Of a DNA stretch of 38,716 bases, positions 20,638 through 28,299 are shown piece after piece. The notes under the pieces are model-generated. The model saw nothing but the letters and a program-made list of their open reading frames with translations, ran no database searches and was not told the DNA's origin. The position numbers were made by a program, and so were the translations under genes. Within the stretch, counting starts at the first letter, position 1. The number at the start of each line of letters is the position of its first letter. The DNA comes from an uncultured Atopobiaceae bacterium (GTDB lineage Bacteria; Actinomycetota; Coriobacteriia; Coriobacteriales; Atopobiaceae): assembly GCA_947581665.1 (NCBI GenBank), contig CANPVI010000002.1:1-38716 (forward strand). Reading direction: 5' to 3'.

Positions 20638-21039
20638 TTAACGCTTGGAGAACTGCGGACGCTTGCGGGCCTTCTTCAGGCCGTACTTCTTGCGCTCGAC
20701 CGCGCGGGCGTCGCGCTTGAGGTACCCGGCTTTCTTGAGCTCGGCGCGGAAGTCGCCGGCCTCGAGGAGCGCGCGGGCCACGCCGAGGCGCACCGCACCG
20801 GACTGCCCGGAGACGCCACCGCCGGAGCAGTTGGCGAACACGTCGAAGCGACCCTGGGTCTCGGTGACCTTGAAGGGCGCCGTGGCGGTGTCCACAAGCT
20901 GCTGACGGCCGAAGTACTCGAGCGCCGGCTTGCCATTCACCGTCACCTGGCCCGAGCCCGGCACGAGCCTCACGCGCGCAACGGCCTCCTTGCGGCGGCC
21001 GGTACCTGTGTAGACGACGGGAGTTTCTGCCTTTGCCAT
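20638..21039 (-). CDS. rpsI: 30S ribosomal protein S9
   Basis: [30 protein letters not shown]...[12 protein letters not shown]-terminus. Confidence 0.98.
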   Translation of the reverse strand: MAKAETPVVYTGTGRRKEAVARVRLVPGSGQVTVNGKPALEYFGRQQLVDTATAPFKVTETQGRFDVFANCSGGGVSGQSGAVRLGVARALLEAGDFRAELKKAGYLKRDARAVERKKYGLKKARKRPQFSKR

Positions 21040-21042
21040 GTG

Positions 21043-21480
21043 CTAGCCCTTCAGATCGATGGGGGTGGGGTTCTGGGCAGCGTGGGGATGCTCGGGGCCT
21101 GCGTAGACCTTGAGCTTGGTCAGCTGCTTGCGGCCGAGCGTGGTCTTGGGGAGCATGCCGCGCACGGCGTGCTCGATCACGCGCTCGGGGTGGGTCTCCA
21201 TGGCCTTCGTGAAGCTCTCGAAGGAGAGGCCTCCGAGGTAGCCGGAGTGGCGCCAGTACTGCTTGGACTGGGCCTTGTTGCCCGTGAGCCTCACCTTGGA
21301 CGCGTTCACGACGACGACGAAGTCGCCCGTGTCCACGTTCGGCGTGAATTGGGGCTTGTTCTTGCCACGGAGGATCATGGCCACCTGCGTGGCCAAACGG
21401 CCGAGGACGACGCCATCGGCGTCCACGAGCACCCACTTGCGCTCGACTTCACCCGGCTTTGCGGAGGGAGTGGACTTCAT
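21043..21480 (-). CDS. rplM: 50S ribosomal protein L13
   Basis: [46 protein letters not shown]; adjacent to rpsI. Confidence 0.98.
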   Translation of the reverse strand: MKSTPSAKPGEVERKWVLVDADGVVLGRLATQVAMILRGKNKPQFTPNVDTGDFVVVVNASKVRLTGNKAQSKQYWRHSGYLGGLSFESFTKAMETHPERVIEHAVRGMLPKTTLGRKQLTKLKVYAGPEHPHAAQNPTPIDLKG

Positions 21481-21633
21481 GTCGCGAGGACCTTTCTTGG
21501 TTGCCGTGGGGCAGCTGGACGTCTGCCTTCGGGCGGCTCTTCTGATTCCACGGGGTATGGAGGCAAAAGAACCTCACGAGTGTACACCAACGAACGGAGC
21601 CGCTCGGCCTCGCTCCCTCCCCACAACCTCCAC

Positions 21634-21668
21634 AAAAGAGGCCCGCCCGGTGTCTTGCCGAGCGGGCC
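21634..21668 (-). terminator. Probable tmRNA terminator
   Basis: Minus strand GGCCCGC-TCGGCAAGACACCGG-GCGGGCC followed by TCTTTT, directly downstream of the tmRNA 3' end. Confidence 0.75.
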
Positions 21669-21677
21669 CTTCGTTTT

Positions 21678-22048
21678 TGGTGGAGGCGCGGAGGATCGAA
21701 CTCCGGTCCAAGCCAAACCCCTGACGGTTTTCTCCAAGCTCAGTCCATGGTTCGCATTCGAGCGCCTCGGGTCCACAGACAATCCCTCGGCGCCCTAGCT
21801 GGTTCGGCCTTTGGCCACGCCATACCGGCTACGTGCGCGGCCGCATCCCCGTGAGGTGATGCCTTCGGGTTCTTAGGGGAAGGTCCCCCGAAGACAGCTG
21901 CCGTCTATCGACTAAGCAGCGAGAGCCAGTTGAGGCTCAGCAGTACGAGTGTTGTCAATTCAATTTGACGGTACCCCTGTTTCACGTGGCGAGGAGACCA
22001 CGGCTTGCTTGCCGTCTCAAATCTGACCTGTCGAAACCAGTCGCCCCC
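21678..22048 (-). ncRNA. ssrA: Transfer-messenger RNA (tmRNA)
   Basis: Minus strand begins GGGGGCGACTGGTTTCGACAGG and ends GGACCGGAGTTCGATCCTCCGCGCCTCCACCA; the 5' GGGGGCG pairs with 3' CGCCTCC; internal tag reading frame ends ...DNTRTAEPQLALAA-TAG (21912-21956). Confidence 0.97.
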
Positions 22049-22057
22049 GTTCGGGTC

Positions 22058-22150
22058 GTTGGGAGACCTCATCTGCGCGCGATTTTGCGGGCGCAACAAC
22101 CCACTGGGTTGTTGCGCCCGCAAAATCCCCCGCATCTAAGGCCCCACAAC
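22058..22150. repeat. Long hairpin H1
   Basis: Perfect 23-bp arms gattttgcgggcgcaacaaccca / tgggttgttgcgcccgcaaaatc (22081-22103, 22105-22127) with a 1-nt centre; imperfect outer extension (15 of 23 paired). Confidence 0.95.
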
Positions 22151-22169
22151 GCCCCTCACATCTCGGCTT

Positions 22170-22263
22170 GCCGGATGCGCCCCATCTAGCCACGATCTCG
22201 GCCACTCACGTAGCGTTTAGTACGCTACGTGGCCGAGATCCTGTCTATCTGGGGCACCCCGAC
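22170..22263. repeat. Long hairpin H2
   Basis: gatctcggcc-[actc]-acgtagcgt ... acgctacgt-ggccgagatc (22194-22240) with imperfect outer arms. Confidence 0.9.
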
Positions 22264-22361
22264 AAACCTCGCATATCAAGTGCTTCTGTTCTTTCGATCG
22301 TTGAAAGAGCTGGGCAATCTTACTGCAATCTTTTAAGGGTTACAGGTTCGGCCAAACATCA

Positions 22362-22468
22362 GCGAGAGGCTCTGGGGTGCCCGAGATGCGTGGGATTTTG
22401 GCCACGTAGCGTACTTCGCTACGTGAGTGGCCAAAATCGCGCGCAGATCGGGTGCACCAGAGCCTCGC
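22362..22468. repeat. Long hairpin H3, inverted relative of H2
   Basis: gattttggcc-acgtagcg-tactt-cgctacgt-[gagt]-ggccaaaatc (22394-22438) with outer arms gcgagaggctctgg.../...ccagagcctcgc. Confidence 0.92.
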
Positions 22469-22480
22469 AGCGTTAGCTCG

Positions 22481-22627
22481 TTAGCCCTCGTCGACCAGCT
22501 CGAACATGTCGGGGCCCACGCCGCACACGGGGCAGACGTAGTCATCGGGAAGCTGCGGCTCGTCGATGGTGACCTCGTAGCCACAGACGGTGCAACGGAA
22601 CGTATAGGTCTTCTTCTCGTCAGCCAT
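22481..22627 (-). CDS. Rubredoxin-like Fe(Cys)4 protein, 48 aa
   Basis: MADEKKTYTFRCTVCGYEVTIDEPQLPDDYVCPVCGVGPDMFELVDEG; two CxxC knuckles (CTVCGY, CPVCGVG). Confidence 0.9.
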   Translation of the reverse strand: MADEKKTYTFRCTVCGYEVTIDEPQLPDDYVCPVCGVGPDMFELVDEG

Positions 22628-22705
22628 GATGGCTCCTTTCATGGGCTCCACATCGAGCACGGGAAACATAGCTTAGCCGTTCCTACCCAATTTGCGCGTA
22701 ACCAT

Positions 22706-22767
22706 TTACGCCGGGAAGCCACTTCTTCGGTGCGGTACCGCACCGAAGAAGTGGCTTCCCGGCGTAA
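22706..22767. repeat. Perfect 62-bp palindrome
   Basis: ttacgccgggaagccacttcttcggtgcggt followed directly by its exact reverse complement (31 bp per arm, zero spacer). Confidence 0.98.
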
Positions 22768-22785
22768 GTTCGAGGAGGCGCCCGC

Positions 22786-23295
22786 CTAGCTCGCGACGTA
22801 GCTCGCGGCCTTCGGCGGGGTCTTGCCCTTCAGGACCTTGTGGTAGTAGCTGTAGCTCATGGGGGGCTCCTCGCCGAGGTCCTTGGTCTCGGCGACCTCG
22901 CCGATAAAGAGCATGTGGGTGCCCACGTCGATGGACTGGCTCACCGCGCAGGACACCATGCCGCAGGTGTGGAGCGTGGTGTAGGGGTCGCCGAACTCGT
23001 CGTAGTCCACCGGGATGTCGGCGAACTTGTCGAAGTCGAGCGAGGAGCGGAAGCCGAAGCGCCCGATGAAGGGCATGTCGGCCGTCTCGTCCACGATCGT
23101 GATCGCGAAGTGGCCGGCGGCGAGGATGCGCCCGCAGGTGACGTTCTCCTTGTTCACGGAGATGACCACTTGGATCGGGGTGGCGGTGACCTGCGTGGCG
23201 GTGTTGATGAGGCAGGCCGCGTAGCCCTCCTCGTTCTTGGCGGAGACGATGTAGAGGCCGTAGTGGTGCTTGAACATGACGGTGGGATCGACCAT
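22786..23295 (-). CDS. Flavin reductase-like FMN-binding protein
   Basis: MFKHHYGLYIVSAKNEEGYAACLINTATQVTATPIQVVISVNKENVT...; flavin reductase-like split barrel pattern; upstream of a rubredoxin-like gene. Confidence 0.85.
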   Translation of the reverse strand: MVDPTVMFKHHYGLYIVSAKNEEGYAACLINTATQVTATPIQVVISVNKENVTCGRILAAGHFAITIVDETADMPFIGRFGFRSSLDFDKFADIPVDYDEFGDPYTTLHTCGMVSCAVSQSIDVGTHMLFIGEVAETKDLGEEPPMSYSYYHKVLKGKTPPKAASYVAS

Positions 23296-23373
23296 GGGAG
23301 CTCCTTTGCTCGGCGCGTCGCGATGTCACGCCAATTGTGGCACGCGCGAGGGCCGACGCGCCCATCGCGGGAG

Positions 23374-23847
23374 CTAGCGGTTGAGCTCCTTCACCACGCG
23401 GCGCAGCTCGCGGTCGCTGTCGCGCTTGGCCATGTCCTGGCGCTTGTCGTAGAGCTTCTTTCCGCGAGCGAGCGCGATGGTGAGCTTCGCGCGGTTCCTC
23501 TCGTCGAAGTAGAGCTGGAGCGGCACGAGCGCCATGCCCTTCGCGCGGAGGTGCTCGTCGAGGTAGCGGATCTGGCGCTTGTGGAGCAGGAGCTTGCGAC
23601 GCCTGTCGGGGTCGCGGTTGGCGATGTTGCCGTGCGAGAAGGGCGGGATGTGGAGGCCGATCACCCAGGCCTCGCCGCCGCGCACGAGGCAGAAGGCCTC
23701 GCTGAGCGAGGGCGGGCGCTCGCGAAGGCTGCGCACCTCCGTGCCGGCGAGGACGATGCCCGCCTCGAAGGTCTCGAGGATCTCGTAGTCGTGGCGGGCG
23801 GCGCGGTTGCGGGCGATGACCTTGATCTCGGGTTTGCGCTCAGCCAT
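23374..23847 (-). CDS. smpB: SsrA-binding protein
   Basis: IARNRAARHDYEILETFEAGIVLAGTEVRSLRE...HIPPFSHGNIANRDPDRRRKLLLHKRQI; ATG at 23847. Confidence 0.97.
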   Translation of the reverse strand: MAERKPEIKVIARNRAARHDYEILETFEAGIVLAGTEVRSLRERPPSLSEAFCLVRGGEAWVIGLHIPPFSHGNIANRDPDRRRKLLLHKRQIRYLDEHLRAKGMALVPLQLYFDERNRAKLTIALARGKKLYDKRQDMAKRDSDRELRRVVKELNR

Positions 23848-24751
23848 CGAGCTCGTCCATGGGTTCGTCCGAGGGGATGGGCGGCTCTGGATCGGCTTCG
23901 GCACGTGACGCCACCTCGGCGTCCGCGTCGGCCACGAGCTCGGCGAGCATGCGGCAGGCCTCCTCGCCCACGAGATCGCGTGCGCGCACGAGGAGCGAGC
24001 CGGCGGCGCGATCGTCGCCCAGGGCCCGCGCGTCGGAGGCGCACATGATGAGGCAGATGGCGATCTCGGCGTTCGCGCCCTCGGGGATGCCGGCCTCGCC
24101 GAGGATGCGCACGATGTCCTCGTCGGAGAGTGCCGTGGGATCGGCGGAGGTGCCGGAGGCGTCGGCGATGAGGGCCGCCACCTCGGCGTCATCCGTGCCG
24201 AGACGCGCGGCGCACGCGAGGCACGCGGCCTCGAGCGCGTGCTCGTGGATGCTCGCGAAGTGGCGCGCGAAGTTCGCGTAGGCGCGCACGAGGTGCTCGC
24301 GATGGCTCGCCCGCTCGAAGACGCTGAAGGAGAGCGCGAGCCATTCCCGCTCGTCGCCCATGGAAAGGCAGACCTCGGCGAGGTCGAGGCGCCACGCGCA
24401 CTCCATGGGGTTCCAGCGCACGGCCTGCGAGAGCGCGGCGCGCGCGCCGGCGAGGTCGCCCATGTTCGCGAGGGCGAGGCCGAGGTCGGCGTAGACGCGG
24501 TCGTAGGGCTCGCCCACGTCGCGAAGCTCGCGGGGATCGTCCTCCACGCGGCGGTACGCGAGGCGCTCGAAGAACGTCGGGAAGCTGAACCACTGGAGCG
24601 AATCCGTGGTGGGGCAGTGCTCGGCGACGAAGGCCTCGATCTCGCCCGCGATGGCGCGAAGATCGCCCGCGGCACCCGCGAAATCGCCTGCGCCGAGCTT
24701 GAGCTCGGCGTTCAGGAGCCGCGTGACGAAGCGCTCGGGAGCCTCTGACAC
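23840..24751 (-). CDS. TPR-like helical repeat protein, hypothetical
   Basis: Start GTG at 24751, 3 nt before the ftsX stop codon complement; ADLGLALANMGDLAGARAALSQAVRWNPMECAWRLDLAEVCLSMGD is TPR-like; overlaps the smpB start. Confidence 0.75.
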   Translation of the reverse strand: MSEAPERFVTRLLNAELKLGAGDFAGAAGDLRAIAGEIEAFVAEHCPTTDSLQWFSFPTFFERLAYRRVEDDPRELRDVGEPYDRVYADLGLALANMGDLAGARAALSQAVRWNPMECAWRLDLAEVCLSMGDEREWLALSFSVFERASHREHLVRAYANFARHFASIHEHALEAACLACAARLGTDDAEVAALIADASGTSADPTALSDEDIVRILGEAGIPEGANAEIAICLIMCASDARALGDDRAAGSLLVRARDLVGEEACRMLAELVADADAEVASRAEADPEPPIPSDEPMDELDG

Positions 24752-24753
24752 CG

Positions 24754-25680
24754 CTAGACCTTGAGGTAGCGACGCATCGCGATGGCCGAGCCGAAGAGGC
24801 CGATCACCACGCCGATGGCGAGCATGATCACGTAGGTCCACGCGACGACGGCGGGATCGATCGTGAGCGTGAGGAACTGCAGGCTGTCGGCAAGGCGCGG
24901 CATGAGCACGCCCATGCCCACCTGCAGGCCGATGATGGCGAGGGCCGAGCCGATGAGCGCCTCGATGATGCCCTCCATGATGAACGGCCCGCGGATGAAG
25001 CCGTTGCTCGCGCCCACGAGGCGCATGATCGCGATCTCGCGACGGCGCGCGGCGATGGCGAGGCGGATCGTGTTGTTGATGAACACGAACGCCACGAAGA
25101 TGAGCATCACCACGAGTACGATGGCGATGATGCGGATGTAGTTCGCCACGGAGAAGAGCCGCTCGACGGTCTGCTGGCCGTACTGGATGGAGAGCTCCAC
25201 GTCCTCGGGATCATCGCACACGCTCTGGAACGCCGGGTCGGCCGCGAGCTTATCGGCCACGCCGGCCACTTCCTGGGGATCGGTGAGCTCGATCACGAGC
25301 GACGCCGGCACGGGGTTCTCGCCGTCGAGCGCCTCCACCGCCGCTGCGGCGTTCTTGTTCGACATCGTGGAGCGGTACTCCTCGAGGGCCTCTTCCTTGG
25401 ATTTGTAGGTCACCGTGTCCACGTACTCCCAGGTCTCGATGTCGTCTTGGAGCGCGTCGACGGCGGCCGAGGTGGCGTCGTCGGAGAGGAAGGCCTGGAT
25501 GGTGACCTGATCCTCCACCGAGCCCACCACGTTGGTGATGAGCGCGGAGCCGAGGATGAAGAACCCGATGATGAAGAGCGAGAGGAAGATGGTGACGATG
25601 GCTCCGAGGGCCGTCGACCAGCCGCGAAGGATGTGGTGGCCGGCCTCGCGAAGGGCGTAACCGAAATTAGAGGGCGCCAT
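24754..25680 (-). CDS. ftsX: Cell division permease FtsX
   Basis: Four TM segments, IRLAIAARRREIAIMRLVGASNGFIRGPFIMEGIIEALIGS; start overlaps the ftsE 3' end. Confidence 0.95.
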   Translation of the reverse strand: MAPSNFGYALREAGHHILRGWSTALGAIVTIFLSLFIIGFFILGSALITNVVGSVEDQVTIQAFLSDDATSAAVDALQDDIETWEYVDTVTYKSKEEALEEYRSTMSNKNAAAAVEALDGENPVPASLVIELTDPQEVAGVADKLAADPAFQSVCDDPEDVELSIQYGQQTVERLFSVANYIRIIAIVLVVMLIFVAFVFINNTIRLAIAARRREIAIMRLVGASNGFIRGPFIMEGIIEALIGSALAIIGLQVGMGVLMPRLADSLQFLTLTIDPAVVAWTYVIMLAIGVVIGLFGSAIAMRRYLKV

Positions 25681-26938
25681 AGTAGCCGTAGCCTCCCCTC
25701 TCCTGGTCGCGCACGAGGTGGCCGTTCTCCAGCGCCACGACGCGCTTGCGCATGGAATCCACCATCTCGCGGTCGTGGGTGGCCATGATGACGGTGGTGC
25801 CGTTGCGGTTGATGGCCTCGAGCAGGCGCATGATGCCGAGCGAGATGGCGGGGTCGAGGTTGCCGGTGGGCTCGTCGCAGATGAGCAGCGGCGGCCGGTT
25901 CACCATGGCGCGCGCCACGGAGACGCGCTGCTGCTCGCCGCCGGAGAGCTGGTCGGGGAAGAGGTCCATCTTGTCCTCGAGGCCCACGAGGCGAAGCACC
26001 TCGGGCACCTGCACCTCGATGACCGCCTTGGGCTTGCCGATGCACTCGAGCGAGAAGGCCACGTTCTCATAGGTGGTGCGGTCCTGCAGGAGCTTGAAGT
26101 CCTGGAACACGCAGCCGATCTGCCTGCGCAAGAACGGCACCTTCCAGTTGCGCATCTTCGTGAGGCTCTGGCCGGCGACGAGGATCTCGCCGGAGGTCAC
26201 CTTGAGCTCGCGCGTGAGGAGGCGCAGGAAGGTGGACTTGCCGGAACCCGAGTGGCCGACGATGAAGACGAACTCGCCGGGGTAGATGTCGAGCGACACG
26301 TCCTCGAGCGCGGGCTTGTTCGGCTGCGCGGGGTAGATCTTCGTGACGTTGCGCATGGAGATCGTGGGCTCGAGGTCGCGATTGACCCGCGGCGCGTTCT
26401 CCTCGGAGCCGAGCGAGCTGTAGAGGCCATGCGGCGTGTAGCCGAGATCGGCGGCCTGCGCCTCGGGCGAGGTGGACGCCGTGACGGTCGTCACGGGGCC
26501 GGGCGCGGCGAACGGAGCATTCGAGGCGGCACCGGCCTGGACGCTCGGCACCGCGTGCGGAAGGTGCGAGACGGCGTAGGGGTCGGGCGCGGGCGGCGCG
26601 GGGACGGACGGCTTGGTCGCCGGCGCGGGGACGGACGGCTTGGTCGCCGGCGCGGCCCCCACGGGCACCTCGACCACGTCCTCGACGAAGGCGGCCACGG
26701 GCTCTGCCACAGGCGCGCTCGGTGGCACCTCGGTAAGGTAGTCGGGCACGCTCGCCACCGTGGGAACCACGGGCGCCACGTCGACGACTTCCGCCTCCTC
26801 CACCACGTCGAGCGACGGCTCGACGGCAGGCGCCCCGGGGGTGCCGGCGATGATGTTTGGCGTGTGATCCGCGCCCGGAACATCCGGAGTGGGACCTGCG
26901 GGCACGACGTCGCCGCCCCCGCGGAAATGATCTGCCAC
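25667..26938 (-). CDS. ftsE: Cell division ATP-binding protein FtsE with long N-terminal extension
   Basis: ABC motifs GHSGSGKST, LSGGEQQRVSVARAMVNRPPLLICDEPTGNLDP; GTG at 26938 preceded by AAGGAG; ~200 residues of Pro/Ala/Val-rich sequence before ISMRNVTKIYP. Confidence 0.93.
   Translation of the reverse strand: MADHFRGGGDVVPAGPTPDVPGADHTPNIIAGTPGAPAVEPSLDVVEEAEVVDVAPVVPTVASVPDYLTEVPPSAPVAEPVAAFVEDVVEVPVGAAPATKPSVPAPATKPSVPAPPAPDPYAVSHLPHAVPSVQAGAASNAPFAAPGPVTTVTASTSPEAQAADLGYTPHGLYSSLGSEENAPRVNRDLEPTISMRNVTKIYPAQPNKPALEDVSLDIYPGEFVFIVGHSGSGKSTFLRLLTRELKVTSGEILVAGQSLTKMRNWKVPFLRRQIGCVFQDFKLLQDRTTYENVAFSLECIGKPKAVIEVQVPEVLRLVGLEDKMDLFPDQLSGGEQQRVSVARAMVNRPPLLICDEPTGNLDPAISLGIMRLLEAINRNGTTVIMATHDREMVDSMRKRVVALENGHLVRDQERGGYGYYGAL
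26597..26655. repeat. 27-bp tandem repeat (2 full copies plus partial) inside ftsE
   Basis: cgcggggacggacggcttggtcgccgg repeated exactly; encodes the ATKPSVPAP nonapeptide twice. Confidence 0.95.
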
Positions 26939-27079
26939 GGTGTGCTCCTTGAATCTGCGATTACGGACAGACAGCGGCAAGTATAGCGGAGGATTGGCCG
27001 AGTCCCTAAAACTTGCATGGTACCCTCACGTTTGCGAAATCCGGCGCGCACGCGCCGCCACCCCACCACGGAGGAGCCC

Positions 27080-28261
27080 ATGGCCACAGACTACGCGGCA
27101 CTTTCAATGGAACTTCACGAGGAGCTCCGAGGGAAGATCGAGGTCACGTCCCGCGCGAGCGTATCGAGCGCGCACGATCTGTCGATCGCCTACACGCCCG
27201 GCGTCGCCGCGCCGTGCCTTGCCATCCAGCGCGAGCCCGAGCGCTCGTTCGAGCTCACGCGCAGGTGGAACACCGTGGCGGTCATCACGGATGGCAGCGC
27301 CGTGCTCGGGCTCGGCAACATCGGCCCCGAGGCCGGCATGCCCGTCATGGAGGGCAAGTGCGTGCTCTTCAAGGCGTTCGGCGGCGTCGACGCCATCCCG
27401 CTCTGCCTTCGCACGAACGACGTGGACGAGATCGTGCACACGGTGAGCCTCCTCGCGGGGAGCTTCGGTGGCATCAACTTGGAGGACATCGCGGCGCCGC
27501 GTTGCTTCGAGATCGAGCCCAAGCTCCAGGAGGCGGTGGACATCCCCGTCTTCCACGACGACCAGCACGGCACCGCCGTCGTGGTGGCGGCCGGGCTCAT
27601 CAACGCCCTCAAGCTCACGGGCAGGGACTTCGCGAGCCTGCGCGTCGTGCAAAACGGCCCGGGGGCCGCGGGAACGGCGATCATCAAGATGCTGCGCGCG
27701 CTCGGCGTGGAGGACATCGTGGCCGTGGACCGCGCGGGGATCGTCGAAGCGTCGCGCCCCGCCGGCTGTCCCGGCTACAAGGCCGAGCTCGCGATGATCA
27801 CGAACCCGCGCCACCTCACCGGCGGGCTCGCCGAGGCGCTCGTGGGTGCGGACGTGTTCATCGGCACGAGCGCGCCCGGCACGCTCTCGCAGGACATGGT
27901 CCGCACGATGGCGGCCGATCCGATCGTCTTCGCCTGCGCGAACCCCGACCCCGAGATCACGCCCGAGGACGCCCACGCCGCCGGCGCGGCGGTCGTCTCC
28001 ACGGGACGCTCGGACTACCCGAACCAGGTGAACAACGTGCTCGTGTTCCCGGGGCTCTTCCGCGGGGCGCTCGACGCGCGCGCGAGCCGCGTCACCGATG
28101 GCATGAAGGTTGCCGCGGCCTACGCGCTCGCGGGCCTCGTGGGAGACGACGAGCGTTCTTCGAGCTACATCATCCCGGAGCCCTTCGATCCCCGCGTGCG
28201 GGACGCCGTGGCGAAGGCCGTCTTCGACGCCGCGCGCGAAGGCGGGGTCGCCCGGGCGTAG
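27080..28261 (+). CDS. Malic enzyme (NAD(P)-dependent malate dehydrogenase, decarboxylating)
   Basis: SIAYTPGVAAPCLAI..., VITDGSAVLGLGNIGPEAGMPVMEGK, FHDDQHGTAVVVAAGL, FACANPDPEITPEDA; ATG after GGAGGAG. Confidence 0.95.
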   Translation: MATDYAALSMELHEELRGKIEVTSRASVSSAHDLSIAYTPGVAAPCLAIQREPERSFELTRRWNTVAVITDGSAVLGLGNIGPEAGMPVMEGKCVLFKAFGGVDAIPLCLRTNDVDEIVHTVSLLAGSFGGINLEDIAAPRCFEIEPKLQEAVDIPVFHDDQHGTAVVVAAGLINALKLTGRDFASLRVVQNGPGAAGTAIIKMLRALGVEDIVAVDRAGIVEASRPAGCPGYKAELAMITNPRHLTGGLAEALVGADVFIGTSAPGTLSQDMVRTMAADPIVFACANPDPEITPEDAHAAGAAVVSTGRSDYPNQVNNVLVFPGLFRGALDARASRVTDGMKVAAAYALAGLVGDDERSSSYIIPEPFDPRVRDAVAKAVFDAAREGGVARA

Positions 28262-28299
28262 CGCGAGGGAATCCGGCGAGGGGGGCGAGGGCCCCGCGC

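Noticed and set aside
21481-21600. L13-leader type regulatory RNA upstream of rplM
   Set aside because: The leader is ~100 nt and can form hairpins, but I could not match it to the known motif by eye.
22017-22476. Small ORFs in the tmRNA-rubredoxin interval (22017-22205, 21965-22189, 22168-22476)
   Set aside because: They run through tmRNA and the palindromes, have no good RBS and no recognisable domains.
22706-22767. Standard rho-independent terminator for the flavin reductase gene
   Set aside because: No T-tract follows the stem on the minus strand (next bases atggttacgcgc), and the symmetry is far longer than needed.
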